A stretch of 64,000 bases of DNA, from assembly GCF_000419445.1 (NCBI RefSeq), contig NZ_AULK01000001.1, positions 558,001 to 622,000 of the forward strand, given 5' to 3'. How positions within the stretch are numbered: position 1 is the stretch's first letter; each line of letters begins with the position of its first letter. Source of the stretch: Gryllotalpicola ginsengisoli DSM 22003. GTDB lineage: Bacteria > Actinomycetota > Actinomycetes > Actinomycetales > Microbacteriaceae. The translations under genes were made by a program, and so were the position numbers. Of this stretch, positions 25,568 to 35,066 are shown piece after piece. The notes under the pieces were generated by a model, which was given only the letters and a program-made list of their open reading frames with translations, had not been told where the DNA came from and did no database searches.

Positions 25568-27121
25568 TCAACCGCGGCCGAACAGCTTCTGGATCTGCTC
25601 GAGGTCGGCCGGGGCGGGCTGCTTCGCGCCGCCGAGACCGAAGCCGGATCCGCTCGGCGCGCCGGCGCCGGAACGGGTGCCGGCCGCGAGCGCCGCGTTC
25701 TCGGCGGCCCGCTTGGCGGGGTTGCCCGAGCGCGACTTCTTCTTCTGCTGCGGCTTGGGCTTGCCGACGTAGCCAGCACCCGGCACCGGGCCCATGCCCG
25801 GCACCTGGGGCACGCCGCCCTTGGCGACGGTCTTCATCATCTTGGACGCCTGCTCGAAGCGGTTCACGAGCTGGTTGACGTCGGTGACGGTCATGCCGGA
25901 GCCCTTGGCGATGCGCAGGCGACGCGAGCCGTTCAGGATCTTGGGGGTGCGGCGCTCGGCGGGCGTCATCGACTGGATGATCGCCTCGGTGCGCACGATC
26001 TCGCGCTCGTCGAACTGGTCGAGCTGCTGCCGCATGGCGCCGGCGCCCGGCAGCATCCCGATCATCTTCTTGATCGAGCCCATGTTGCGCAGCTGCTGCA
26101 TCTGCTTGAGGAAGTCGTCGAGCGTGAAGGTGTCGGTCGCGAACTTCTCCGCGACCTGACGCGCCTCCTCCTCGTCGAAGGCCTGTTGCGCCTGCTCGAT
26201 GAGGGTGAGGATGTCGCCCAGGTCGAGGATGCGGCTGGCCATGCGGTCGGGGTGGAACGGCTCGAAGTCGTCGAGGCCCTCACCCGTGGACGCGAAGATG
26301 ATGGGCCGGCCGGTGACGGATGCCACGGACAGCGCCGCACCGCCGCGGGCGTCGCCGTCGAGCTTGGAGAGGACGACCCCGGTGAAGTCCACGCCGTCCT
26401 GGAACGCCTTCGCGGTGTTGACGGCGTCCTGGCCGATCATCGCGTCGATCACGAACAGCACCTCGTCGGGGTTCGTCGCCTTGCGGATGTCGGCGGCCTG
26501 CTTCATCAGCTCGGCGTCGACGCCGAGACGGCCGGCCGTGTCGATGATGACGGTGTCGTACTGCTTGCGCCGGGCCTCCTCGACCGCGTTCTTGGCGACC
26601 TTGACGGGGTTGCCCACGCCGTTGCCCGGCTCGGGGGCGTACACGGCGACGCCCGCCTGCTCCCCGACCACCTGGAGCTGGGTGACCGCGTTGGGACGCT
26701 GCAGGTCGGCGGCCACCAGCATCGGGGTGTGGCCGTCCTTCTTGAGCCACTTGGCGAGCTTTCCGGCGAGGGTCGTCTTTCCTGCGCCCTGCAGGCCGGC
26801 GAGCATGATGACGGTCGGCGGGGTCTTCGCGAATTCGAGGCGCCGCTGCTGGCCGCCGAGGATCTCCACGAGCTCCTCGTTGACGATCTGCACGACCTGC
26901 TGCGCGGGGTTGAGCGCACGGTTGACGTCGTCCGAGAGCGCCCGCTCGCGCACCTTGGCGGTGAACCGCTTGACGACGTCGAGCGCGACGTCGGCCTCGA
27001 GCAGGGCCCGGCGGATCTCGCGGACGGTGCCGTCGACGTCGCTCGCCGAGAGCTTGCCCTTGGTGCGGAGGTTCTTGAGGCTCTCGGTGAGCCGGTCGGA
27101 GAGTGAGCCGAAGATCGCCAT
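25568..27121 (-). CDS. ffh: Signal recognition particle protein Ffh
   Basis: The SRP GTPase that targets membrane proteins, 517 residues. N domain, then G domain with LAGLQGAGKTTLAGKLA, DTAGR and TKLDGDARGG, then the methionine-rich M domain (about 300-440) with GSRRLRIAKGSGMTVTDVNQLV. The C-terminal 60 residues after the M domain are a basic, Gly/Ala/Pro-rich tail common in actinobacteria. TAGAAT lies 9 nt before the ATG, so its leader is very short or absent. Confidence 0.95.
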   Translation of the reverse strand: MAIFGSLSDRLTESLKNLRTKGKLSASDVDGTVREIRRALLEADVALDVVKRFTAKVRERALSDDVNRALNPAQQVVQIVNEELVEILGGQQRRLEFAKTPPTVIMLAGLQGAGKTTLAGKLAKWLKKDGHTPMLVAADLQRPNAVTQLQVVGEQAGVAVYAPEPGNGVGNPVKVAKNAVEEARRKQYDTVIIDTAGRLGVDAELMKQAADIRKATNPDEVLFVIDAMIGQDAVNTAKAFQDGVDFTGVVLSKLDGDARGGAALSVASVTGRPIIFASTGEGLDDFEPFHPDRMASRILDLGDILTLIEQAQQAFDEEEARQVAEKFATDTFTLDDFLKQMQQLRNMGSIKKMIGMLPGAGAMRQQLDQFDEREIVRTEAIIQSMTPAERRTPKILNGSRRLRIAKGSGMTVTDVNQLVNRFEQASKMMKTVAKGGVPQVPGMGPVPGAGYVGKPKPQQKKKSRSGNPAKRAAENAALAAGTRSGAGAPSGSGFGLGGAKQPAPADLEQIQKLFGRG

Positions 27122-27130
27122 GGTGGGACG

Positions 27131-27136
27131 ATTCTA
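27131..27136 (-). promoter_or_regulatory. ffh: -10 element for ffh
   Basis: TAGAAT on the minus strand, 9 nt before the ffh ATG. It includes the stop codon of the GH53 remnant. Confidence 0.45.
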
Positions 27137-27331
27137 CCGGGGCCGCCCTCCGTGAGTGCCGGTGCGGACGTCGTGGAAGGTGCGCAGCGATGCGAGCGGC
27201 ACCCCGTCCCAGCCGAACAGCGACTGGTTGTCCCATGCGGAGCCGCCGTACCAGGGGCCGACATTGACCGGGTCGTAGCCGCTCGCGGCGCCGGGCTGCG
27301 TGGTGGCGGATGCTGCGAACGCGGCGCGCCG
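27134..27331 (-). pseudogene. C-terminal remnant of a GH53 beta-1,4-galactanase
   Basis: Between ffh and the DUF2004-like gene, a frame of about 66 codons with no start codon ends in TAG. It encodes GYDPVNVGPWYGG, SAWDNQSLFGWDG and VPLASLRTF. This matches the C terminus of arabinogalactan endo-1,4-beta-galactanases, where a WDNQALFDF...ALPSL block closes the barrel. The rest of the enzyme is absent, so this is a decayed fragment. No other galactan-related gene is nearby. Confidence 0.6.
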
Positions 27332-27332
27332 C

Positions 27333-27851
27333 CTACGGAACGTCTTCCACGGCGATGACGTCGCCGTCCGAGCCGAACGACACCACGAGCAGCTCGTCGG
27401 ACTCGTCGGGGTCGATCGCGTAGTCGAAGATCGCGAACGCGTCGTCGCCCTCGGTGTTCTCGGGTAGCAGGGCGACGCGGATGAGCTGCAGCGATTTGAG
27501 CACGTCGATCGCGATGTCGCCCGAGTTGTCGACCATCAGGTCGAGCAGGGTCTGCAGGTCTTCGCCTCGGGAGTCGACCTGCCGGTCGATGAAGCTGGTG
27601 GTCGCCGACTGGCGCTCCGAGAGCTGGGCGACGAGCGCCTCCCGGGCGCGGTCGTCGAACGCCTCCAGGTTCTGCACCATCGCGGCGGCGAGGTCGAGCG
27701 ACACCGCGCTCACGACGTCCTCGTCGTCGGCGCTCAGCTGCACGTCGACGACCTGGTCGCCGACCTCGACCGTGTCGTCCCAGAACAGGCCGCCCGACGT
27801 CGTCGAGTCGACGAGGCCGAAGAAGTCGTGCTCGATGGCCACGGCGGTCAC
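27333..27851 (-). CDS. DUF2004-like acidic protein
   Basis: A 172-residue, strongly acidic soluble protein whose stop lies just before the GH53 remnant. It begins VTAVAIEHDFFGLVDS and contains many Asp/Glu residues, with a C-terminal domain of predicted beta strands (LLVVSFGSDGDVIAVE). It resembles DUF2004 proteins; function unknown. GTG 27851 overlaps the ftsY stop by 4 nt (GTGA), so it is translated with ftsY. Confidence 0.6.
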   Translation of the reverse strand: MTAVAIEHDFFGLVDSTTSGGLFWDDTVEVGDQVVDVQLSADDEDVVSAVSLDLAAAMVQNLEAFDDRAREALVAQLSERQSATTSFIDRQVDSRGEDLQTLLDLMVDNSGDIAIDVLKSLQLIRVALLPENTEGDDAFAIFDYAIDPDESDELLVVSFGSDGDVIAVEDVP

Positions 27852-28732
27852 CCCACCAGCTGCTGCGCGAACACGTGCGGGGTGAACCCGGTGAGGTCGC
27901 CGATGCCCTCGCCCTGCCCGACGAGTTTCACGGGCAGCCCGGTCTTCTCCTGCACCGACAGCACGAAACCGCCCTTGGCGGAGCCGTCGAGCTTGGTGAG
28001 CACCAGCCCGGTGACGCCGGCGTGCTCGAGGAACGCCTCGGCCTGCAGCAGGCCGTTCTGCCCGGTTGTCGCGTCGAGCACCAGCAGCACCTCGGCGATC
28101 GGCGCCTGCTTCTCGACGACGCGCCGGATCTTCGCCAGCTCGTCCATCAGGCCGCCCTTGGTGTGCAGGCGCCCCGCCGTGTCGATGATCACGATCTCGA
28201 CGCCGTTGCGCTTGGCGTGGTCGACCGTCTGGAACGCGACCGAGGCCGGGTCCTGGCCCTGCTGCTGCGGCTTGACGATGCCCACGCCGGCCCGGTCGGC
28301 CCAGGTGGCCAGCTGCTCGACGGCCGCCGCACGGAAGGTGTCCGCGGCGCCGACCACGACCGAGCGCCCGTAGTTGGTGAGGAACTTGGCGAACTTGCCG
28401 ATCGTCGTCGTCTTGCCCACGCCGTTCACCCCGCACACGAGCACCACGGCAGGGCGCTCGGAGAGGTGGAGGGTGGTGTCGAACTTCGCCAGCCTCTCCT
28501 CGAGCGTTTCGCGCAGCATCCGTTGCAGGTCGGCGTAGTCGGTGGTGCGGTACCGCTCGACCTTCTGCTTCAACTCGTCGATGACGGCCTCGGTCACGTC
28601 GGGGCCGAAGTCGGCGCCGATGAGGGCGACCTCGAGCTCGTCCCAGGTGTCCTCGTCGATCTGGCGCTTCTGCTGACCGGTGAACAGGCCGCGCAGCGCG
28701 CCGCCGAAGGACCAGGAACGAGCTTCTGCCAT
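27848..28732 (-). CDS. ftsY: Signal recognition particle receptor FtsY
   Basis: A 294-residue SRP receptor GTPase. It is a short form with no long acidic A domain: the N domain starts almost at once. G motifs: GVNGVGKTTTIGKFA, DTAGRLHTKGGL, TKLDGSAKGG. A TAGACT hexamer 7 nt before the ATG suggests a leaderless message despite smc lying only 10 nt upstream. The downstream DUF2004-like gene is coupled. Confidence 0.94.
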   Translation of the reverse strand: MAEARSWSFGGALRGLFTGQQKRQIDEDTWDELEVALIGADFGPDVTEAVIDELKQKVERYRTTDYADLQRMLRETLEERLAKFDTTLHLSERPAVVLVCGVNGVGKTTTIGKFAKFLTNYGRSVVVGAADTFRAAAVEQLATWADRAGVGIVKPQQQGQDPASVAFQTVDHAKRNGVEIVIIDTAGRLHTKGGLMDELAKIRRVVEKQAPIAEVLLVLDATTGQNGLLQAEAFLEHAGVTGLVLTKLDGSAKGGFVLSVQEKTGLPVKLVGQGEGIGDLTGFTPHVFAQQLVG

Positions 28733-28739
28733 AGCCGCC

Positions 28740-28745
28740 AGTCTA
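28740..28745 (-). promoter_or_regulatory. ftsY: -10 element, leaderless ftsY
   Basis: TAGACT with a 7-nt spacer to the ftsY ATG, overlapping the smc stop region. Confidence 0.45.
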
Positions 28746-31700
28746 AGCGGCGGTGCCCGTGCCGACCCGCTGGCCGACGACCGCCGAGACGCCGTCCTGC
28801 CGCATCGAGACGCCGTAGAGCGCGTCGGCGATCTCCATCGTGCGCTTCTGATGGGTGATGATGATCAGCTGGCTCGAGGCGCGCAGTTCCTCGAACACCG
28901 ACAACAGCCGGCCGAGGTTCGCGTCGTCGAGCGCCGCCTCGACCTCGTCCATGATGTAGAACGGGCTCGGCCGCGCCTTGAAGATGGCCACCAGGAACGC
29001 GACCGCCGCCAGGGACCGCTCGCCGCCGGACAGCAGGGAGAGCCGTTCGATCTTCTTGCCCGCGGGCCGCACGGAGACCTCGATGCCGGTCGTCAGCAGG
29101 TCGTCGGGGTCGGTGAGCTGGATGCTGCCGCTGCCGCCCGGGAACAGGATCGGGAACACCTCGGCGAACGCCGCCTTGGTGTCCTCGAACGCGGCCTGGA
29201 ACACCGTCTGCATGGTCTGGTCCAGCTCGTCGATGATGGTGAGCAGGTCTTTGCGCGTGTTCTGCAGGTCGGTGAGCTGCTCGGTGAGGAACTGGTGGCG
29301 CTGCTCGAGCGCGGCGAACTCCTCGAGGGCGAGCGGGTTCACGCGGCCCAGCTGGTCGAGCGCGCGCTGCGCCTTCTCGTAGCGGCGCTGCTGTTCGGTA
29401 CGGTCGAACACGGATGGCTCGCCGCCCTCCTCCTCGGCCGGGATCGGCACCTCGGGCCCGTACTCGGCGATCAGCACGTCCTCGACGAGGCCGAGCTCAC
29501 TGCCCGCACGCTCGAGCAGGCTCGACAGGTGCAGCTTCTTCTCGTAGATCTGCAGCTCGAGCCCGTGCACGCTCTCGCTGACGGCCTGCAGCCGCTCCCG
29601 CAGCTGCGCCTCCTCGCGCCGCAGCGTCTGCAGCTCCTCGTTCTGGCTGGAGCGCTGCTGCTCGGCGTTCGCGAGCTCGAGGCGCGCCTGCGCGAGGGAT
29701 CGCTCGGTCGACTCGAGCACGGCGGGCAGTGCGTCGGCGACGGACTGCGCGGCCTCGAGCTGATGACGGCGGATGACGGCGCGCCGGGCCGCCTCCTGGG
29801 CGGCGGCGCGCTCGGCCTTCTGCCGCTGCGCGAGCTGCTCGGCGCGCTGCAGCTGCGCGCGCACCCGCTCGCGGGCGGTCTCGACGGCGAGGCGCGCCTG
29901 CACCTCCGCCTCCCTGGCCTTCTCCACCTCGAGGGCGACCTCGTCGCGGGCGCTCACGTCGAGGATCGGCCGAGGCTTCGACGCGGCGGTCTCGTGCGCC
30001 CGCTTGGCCTCCTGCGCGGCGCGCTCCGCCTCGGCGACCTTGGCCTCCGACTCGGCGAGGCCCCGGGCCAGTCGCTCCGACTCGGCGTTCGCGGCCTCGA
30101 GCTGCGCGGTGAAGCGGCTCACCTTCTCGCTGTGCTCGGCGAGCTGCGCATCGTAGGCGCGCAGCTGGGTGAGCGCGGCGGCCGACGACTCCTTCGCGGA
30201 CTGCAGCGCGGCGCGCTGCTCGTCGTGCTCATGGCGGGCTCGCTCGATGGCGGACTCGAGCTCCTCCAGGCGGGCCGCCGCCGCGTCGCGCTCGGCGAGG
30301 AGCTCGATGCGGCCGGCGCCCTCACCGCTGCCGCCGCGCAGGGTGAACCTCGAGAGCACTTCGCCGGCCCGGGTGACCAGCACGGCGTCGCTGCCGGCGT
30401 AGGACGGCCACAGCGCCTGCGCTTGCTCGAGGTCGTCGACGACGAGGGTGCGGGCGAGGAGCGCGGCGACGCTCGGCGGGGCGGTGACGAGCAGGTCGAC
30501 GGCCGGCTGCGCTCCGGGCGGGGACTCGACGGATGCCGGCGCCTCGTCGCGGGTGCCGTCGGCTGAGACGAGCACCTCGACTGCCCCGAGCCTCTCGGCG
30601 GCGGCGAATCGGGCCGCGTCGACGGCGGCGTCCCTGCTCTCGACGAGCACGGCGTCGGCCAGGGTGCCGAGCGCCGCGGCGATGGCGGTCTCGTAGCCGG
30701 GCTTCACCCGGAGCGCATCCGCCACCCGGCCGGTGACGCCGTCGCGACCGGCCGAGATCAACGCGGCCGATCCGTCTCGTGCTTCGAGGGCGCGGGTCAG
30801 CGCGCCGACCTTGCCGGCGAGGGCGTCGCGCTCGCGCTCGAGGGTGCGCAGCTGCTCGCGCAGCCGGTCGATCTCCGCCTCGGCCTCGAACACGGCGGCC
30901 TGGGCGAGCTCGTACGCCTCGGAGAGCTCGGTCTGCGCCTCCGGCCCCAGCGGCGAGGCGTCCTCGACGTCGGCGAGCGCCTCCTCCGCCGCCGTGCGGC
31001 GCTGCGCCGCAGCCTCGAGCTGGTTCTGCTGGCGCAGCACTTCGCCGCGCAGCGCGGCCAGGCGCTGCGCCGCGGCATCCGCTTGACCGGCCAGCTTGGT
31101 GAGCTCGAGGTCGTGCCGCGAGATCAGCTCGGCCTGGGCGGCGATCTCCTCGTCGATCGAGTCGAGTTTGGAGCGGGTCTGCCGGGTGCGGTGCTGGGCG
31201 GCCGCGAGCGCGGCCTCCGCCTCGGCGACCGCCTCGCGCAGCGTCTCGGCCTCGGCGCGCGCCTCGTCGACGGCAGCCTGCGTGACGCCGGGCGTCGTCT
31301 CGGGGGCCTGCGCCTGGGCGCTGAGCAGCGCGATCTTCTGCGCGGCGAGCGTGTGCAGGCCGCGCAGGTGCTCCTGCGCCGACTCGAGGCCGTGCGCGAC
31401 GGAGCGGGCCCGGTCGACGGCGTCGCCGACCTGGGCCTGTTCGAGGCGGGCGATGCGCAGCCGCTTCTGCTCCACCTGCTCCTGCAGCACGATGCGCTCG
31501 GAGTGCCGCGCCTGCTCGTCGCGGCCGTAGTCGTCGAGCTGCCGGCGCAGGCTCACCACCTCGTCGGCGAGCAGGCGCGCGCGGGCGTCGCGCACCACAG
31601 CGGCGACCGTCTGCGCCTCACGCGCGATCTCGGCCTGCTTGCCGAGGGGCTTGAGCTGCCGGCGGATCTCGCCGGCGAGATCGGACAGCCGGGTGAGGTT

Positions 31701-32258
31701 CGTCTGCATCGCGTCGAGCTTGCGGAGCGTCTTCTCCTTGCGGCGGCGGTGCTTGAGGATGCCCGCGGCCTCCTCGATGAATCCGCGCCGCTCGTCGGCG
31801 GTCGCATGCAGCACCTGATCGAGCTGCCCCTGCCCGACGATGACGTGCATCTCGCGCCCGAGGCCTGAGTCGGAGAGCAGCTCCTGCACGTCGAGCAGGC
31901 GGCAGGACTCGCCGTTGATCGCGTACTCGCTGCCGCCGTTGCGGAACAGGGTGCGCGAGATCGTCACCTCGCTGTACTCGATCGGCAGCGCGCCGTCGGA
32001 GTTGTCGATCGTGAGCACGACTTCGGCGCGGCCGAGCGGCCCGCGGGTCGCGGTGCCGGCGAAGATGACGTCCTCCATCTTGCCGCCGCGCAGCGTCTTG
32101 GCGCCCTGCTCCCCCATCACCCAGGCGAGCGCGTCGACGACGTTCGACTTGCCCGAGCCGTTCGGGCCGACGACGCAGGTGACGCCCGGTTCGAAGGCGA
32201 AGGTGGTCGGCTGCGCGAAGGACTTGAACCCTTTGAGGGTCAGGCTCTTCAGGTGCAA
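28743..32258 (-). CDS. smc: Chromosome segregation protein SMC
   Basis: A condensin ATPase of 1171 residues, the usual length. Walker A is GPNGSGKSNVVDALAW near residue 32. Two long coiled coils (about 170-500 and 650-1000) flank a hinge with the GRVADALRV-type sequence. The C-terminal head has LLSGGERSLAAVAFLVA and Walker B FYIMDEVEAALDD. The start is TTG 32258, with AAGGAG at optimal distance; the family begins xHLKSLTLKGFKSFA exactly there, although the frame is open for another 530 nt. It lies upstream of ftsY. Confidence 0.95.
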   Translation of the reverse strand: MHLKSLTLKGFKSFAQPTTFAFEPGVTCVVGPNGSGKSNVVDALAWVMGEQGAKTLRGGKMEDVIFAGTATRGPLGRAEVVLTIDNSDGALPIEYSEVTISRTLFRNGGSEYAINGESCRLLDVQELLSDSGLGREMHVIVGQGQLDQVLHATADERRGFIEEAAGILKHRRRKEKTLRKLDAMQTNLTRLSDLAGEIRRQLKPLGKQAEIAREAQTVAAVVRDARARLLADEVVSLRRQLDDYGRDEQARHSERIVLQEQVEQKRLRIARLEQAQVGDAVDRARSVAHGLESAQEHLRGLHTLAAQKIALLSAQAQAPETTPGVTQAAVDEARAEAETLREAVAEAEAALAAAQHRTRQTRSKLDSIDEEIAAQAELISRHDLELTKLAGQADAAAQRLAALRGEVLRQQNQLEAAAQRRTAAEEALADVEDASPLGPEAQTELSEAYELAQAAVFEAEAEIDRLREQLRTLERERDALAGKVGALTRALEARDGSAALISAGRDGVTGRVADALRVKPGYETAIAAALGTLADAVLVESRDAAVDAARFAAAERLGAVEVLVSADGTRDEAPASVESPPGAQPAVDLLVTAPPSVAALLARTLVVDDLEQAQALWPSYAGSDAVLVTRAGEVLSRFTLRGGSGEGAGRIELLAERDAAAARLEELESAIERARHEHDEQRAALQSAKESSAAALTQLRAYDAQLAEHSEKVSRFTAQLEAANAESERLARGLAESEAKVAEAERAAQEAKRAHETAASKPRPILDVSARDEVALEVEKAREAEVQARLAVETARERVRAQLQRAEQLAQRQKAERAAAQEAARRAVIRRHQLEAAQSVADALPAVLESTERSLAQARLELANAEQQRSSQNEELQTLRREEAQLRERLQAVSESVHGLELQIYEKKLHLSSLLERAGSELGLVEDVLIAEYGPEVPIPAEEEGGEPSVFDRTEQQRRYEKAQRALDQLGRVNPLALEEFAALEQRHQFLTEQLTDLQNTRKDLLTIIDELDQTMQTVFQAAFEDTKAAFAEVFPILFPGGSGSIQLTDPDDLLTTGIEVSVRPAGKKIERLSLLSGGERSLAAVAFLVAIFKARPSPFYIMDEVEAALDDANLGRLLSVFEELRASSQLIIITHQKRTMEIADALYGVSMRQDGVSAVVGQRVGTGTAA

Positions 32259-32367
32259 CGCGATCTCCTTACGCCCGCACGAACGGATGCTGGGCTTTAC
32301 GGTACCGGAGACTTCACGCACCCCGGCGCGTGACATTACGCTCGCGACAAACGGGAGGAGGAACGGC

Positions 32368-33417
32368 GTGAAGGTCGAGGTGACGCGCGTGTCCATCCCC
32401 TCCGACGTGGCGGCGCCCGAGGCATCCGACTTCGTGGAGTCCTGCGACGTCGCCAACGCGAGCGAGGTGGAGACCTGGGGCGGCGACGAGTTCGTGTACC
32501 CGCCCGAGGCGACCCTGAGCATGTTCCGGGGCAGCGCGCACCACTCGCGCTTCGTGTGGCTCGCGAAGCTCGACGGGCTGCCGGTGGGCCGGGTGGTCGT
32601 CACCTTCCCGCTGGACGAGGCCGACACGGGCGCCGAGCTGGCCGTCGACGTGGTCCCGGTCGCGCGCGGCCGGGGCATCGGCTCGGCGCTGCTGGCCCAC
32701 GGCGAGGAGTTCATCGCCACCGGCGGCCGCGTCGACGTCGCGGGCTTCACCCAGCACCGGCTCACCGAGCGGTCGGCGCCGTTCGTCATCTCGGAGAGCG
32801 ACCGGGACGCGCGATTCCTCGCCCGGCGCGGCTACCGCCTGGCGCAGACCCAGGTGATGGACGAGCTCGCGCTGCCCGTGCCGCCGCTCGTGCTGCGCGA
32901 GCTGTGGCGGCAGGCCCCGGTGGGCGACCCGGAGTACCGGCTGGTGCAGTGGTGGCGGCGCACCCCTAACGAGTTCCTCGACCGTTATGCGCGGCTGCGC
33001 TCGCTGATGGCGCGCGATGTCCCGCACGACGGCCTGGTCGTGGAACGGGCCGGCTGGGACGCCGCCCGGGTGCGGGCGGTGGAGGCGCGCGCCGCGGAGC
33101 GCGGCAGGCCCGCACTCGTCACCGCGGCGCTGCACGTCGCGAGCGGCGAACTGGTCGGCTACACCGAGATCGCCGTGCCGCAGGGCGCGGCCAAGGTCGA
33201 GCAGCACGACACGCTCGTCATCGGTCCGCACCGCGGGCACCGGCTCGGCCTGTGGATGAAGCTCGCGAACCTCAAGCGGCTCGCCGAGGCGGCTCCGCGG
33301 GCGCAGACGGTGCTCACCTGGACCGCAACGGGCAATGCGCCGATGCGCCGCATCAACCGGGCGCTCGGCTTCGCGCCGCGCGGCCTGCTCGGCAACTGGC
33401 ACAAGCGGCTCGACTAG
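32368..33417 (+). CDS. GNAT-family N-acetyltransferase with two GNAT domains
   Basis: A 349-residue protein with two acetyl-CoA binding folds. The first carries VARGRGIGSALL (about residues 95-110), the second GPHRGHRLGLWMKLAN (about 285-300). Two-domain GNAT proteins of this length include mycothiol-synthase-like enzymes, but the mycothiol-specific context is absent and the acceptor is unknown. GTG 32368 follows GGGAGGAGG. A TTACGCT -10-like element lies about 30 nt upstream. Its stop overlaps the mutM stop on a CTAG palindrome. Confidence 0.8.
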   Translation: MKVEVTRVSIPSDVAAPEASDFVESCDVANASEVETWGGDEFVYPPEATLSMFRGSAHHSRFVWLAKLDGLPVGRVVVTFPLDEADTGAELAVDVVPVARGRGIGSALLAHGEEFIATGGRVDVAGFTQHRLTERSAPFVISESDRDARFLARRGYRLAQTQVMDELALPVPPLVLRELWRQAPVGDPEYRLVQWWRRTPNEFLDRYARLRSLMARDVPHDGLVVERAGWDAARVRAVEARAAERGRPALVTAALHVASGELVGYTEIAVPQGAAKVEQHDTLVIGPHRGHRLGLWMKLANLKRLAEAAPRAQTVLTWTATGNAPMRRINRALGFAPRGLLGNWHKRLD

Positions 33418-34352
33418 CGCGGCGCGCGCAGCCGCTGACACCGGCGGCAGAAGTGGCTCGAGCGGTTCATGAACGCCGCCCGCACGATGGGCCGGCCGCA
33501 TCGGGGGCACGGCTCCCCCTCGCGCCCGTACGCGTTCAGGCTGTGCGCGAAGTAGCCGGCCTGCCCGTTCACGTTGACGTACTGGCTGTCGAAGCTCGTG
33601 CCGCCCTCGGTCAGCGCCTTGGCCAGCACCACGCGGATCTCGGCCAGCAGCAGCCGGGCTCGCGCGCGCGACAGCGACGCCGCCGGCTGCTCCGGGTGGA
33701 TGCGCGCGGCCCACAGCGCCTCGTCGGCGTAGATGTTGCCGACGCCGCTGATCACCGTCTGGTCGAGGAGCACCCGCTTGATCGCGCTGCGCTTGCGGCC
33801 GAGAGCGGAAAGGAAACGCACGTCGTCGAAGCTCGTGTCGAGCGGGTCGCGGGCGATGTGCGCGACCTGCGACGGGGCCGCGTCGCCTTCGGGCGTGGGC
33901 TGGAGGCGGTCGATGGCGAGCGAGCCGAAGGTGCGCTGGTCGACGAAGAACACGGCGAGTTCGCCGAGCGACGGATGCTCGAGCTCGAGGCGCACCCGCA
34001 CGTTGCGCTCGTGCTCCGGCCTCGCCCACGCCTCGCGCAGCAGGAGCTGCCCGGTCATGCCGAGGTGGGCGAGGAGGGCCAGGTCCGGTCTCCATTCACC
34101 TTCGGCAAGTCGACCCGCCGCATCCGGCTGCGCCGAGTCGACCGGCGGCGACAGCGGGATCCACAGGAATTTGCCGCGGCGCTGCGGCGCCTGCATCCGT
34201 CTGCCTTTGAGCAGCTCGGCGAAGTCGCCCGCGGCGCGGTCGTGCCGCGTCAGGGCGCGCTCGTCGAACACGTCGACCGCGGTGACGGTCGCCCCGGTGA
34301 CGGCCGGAGCGAGGCCGAGGCGCACGACCTCGACCTCGGGCAGTTCAGGCAT
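33414..34352 (-). CDS. mutM: Formamidopyrimidine-DNA glycosylase
   Basis: Excises 8-oxoguanine and other oxidised purines, 312 residues. It has the N-terminal catalytic PELPEVE (Pro2 nucleophile after Met removal) and the H2TH region with GVGNIYADEAL. The C-terminal zinc finger is C-x2-C-x16-C-x2-C (CPRCGRP...CRRCQ). Its start overlaps the rnc stop by 8 nt. The rnc-mutM-smc order is typical of Actinobacteria, here interrupted by the GNAT gene. Confidence 0.95.
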   Translation of the reverse strand: MPELPEVEVVRLGLAPAVTGATVTAVDVFDERALTRHDRAAGDFAELLKGRRMQAPQRRGKFLWIPLSPPVDSAQPDAAGRLAEGEWRPDLALLAHLGMTGQLLLREAWARPEHERNVRVRLELEHPSLGELAVFFVDQRTFGSLAIDRLQPTPEGDAAPSQVAHIARDPLDTSFDDVRFLSALGRKRSAIKRVLLDQTVISGVGNIYADEALWAARIHPEQPAASLSRARARLLLAEIRVVLAKALTEGGTSFDSQYVNVNGQAGYFAHSLNAYGREGEPCPRCGRPIVRAAFMNRSSHFCRRCQRLRAPR

Positions 34353-35061
34353 CCGCGGGCGTGGAGGCCTTGGTCCAGGCGTCGAGCGCAGCCGCCATCT
34401 CGGCGTGCTTCTTGCTGCTTCCCTCGCCGAGCCCGGTGGTGACCCCCTCCACGACCACCTTGGCGTGGAACCTCTTGCTGTGGTCGGGGCCGGTGCCGGT
34501 GACCTGGTAGACGGGGGCCGGGGCGCGTCGGCGGTCGGCGAGCTCCTGCAGGGCGGTCTTCGGGTCGAGCGCCGCGCCGAAGCGGTCGGGGTCGGCCATC
34601 AGCGGCCCGATCAGCCGCAGCACGAGCGCCGTCGCCTCGTCGGGGCCGGCGGAGAGGTAGGTGGCGCCGATGATCGCCTCCACGGTGTCGGCGAGGATCG
34701 ACACCTTCTCGCGGCCGCCGGAGAGCTGCTCACCGCGGCCGAGCAGCAGGAACTGGCCGAGCTCGAGGCTGCGCGCGACCTCCGCCAGCGCTACGCCCGA
34801 GACCAGGGCGGCGCGGCGCTTGGCCAGCTCGCCCTCGTCGAGATCGGGGTGGTCGCGGAACAGCCGCACGGTGACGGCCTGGCCGAGGATCGAGTCGCCG
34901 AGGAACTCGAGGCGCTCGTTGTGCGGCAGGCCGCCGTGCTCGTACGCGTACGAGCGGTGCGTGAGGGCCAGCGTCAGCAGCTCAGGATCGACGGCGACGC
35001 CCAGACGCGACTGAAGGGCGTCCAGATCGGGACGCCCTTCAGCGGTGGTGCCGGTAGGCAT
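34345..35061 (-). CDS. rnc: Ribonuclease III
   Basis: Cleaves double-stranded RNA in rRNA and mRNA processing, 238 residues. The catalytic signature NERLEFLGDSILG is intact, followed by DTVEAIIGATYL, and the C-terminal dsRNA-binding domain contains GEGSSKKHAEMAAA. Located 5 nt after rpmF and coupled to mutM. Confidence 0.95.
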   Translation of the reverse strand: MPTGTTAEGRPDLDALQSRLGVAVDPELLTLALTHRSYAYEHGGLPHNERLEFLGDSILGQAVTVRLFRDHPDLDEGELAKRRAALVSGVALAEVARSLELGQFLLLGRGEQLSGGREKVSILADTVEAIIGATYLSAGPDEATALVLRLIGPLMADPDRFGAALDPKTALQELADRRRAPAPVYQVTGTGPDHSKRFHAKVVVEGVTTGLGEGSSKKHAEMAAALDAWTKASTPADA

Positions 35062-35066
35062 TGCGG

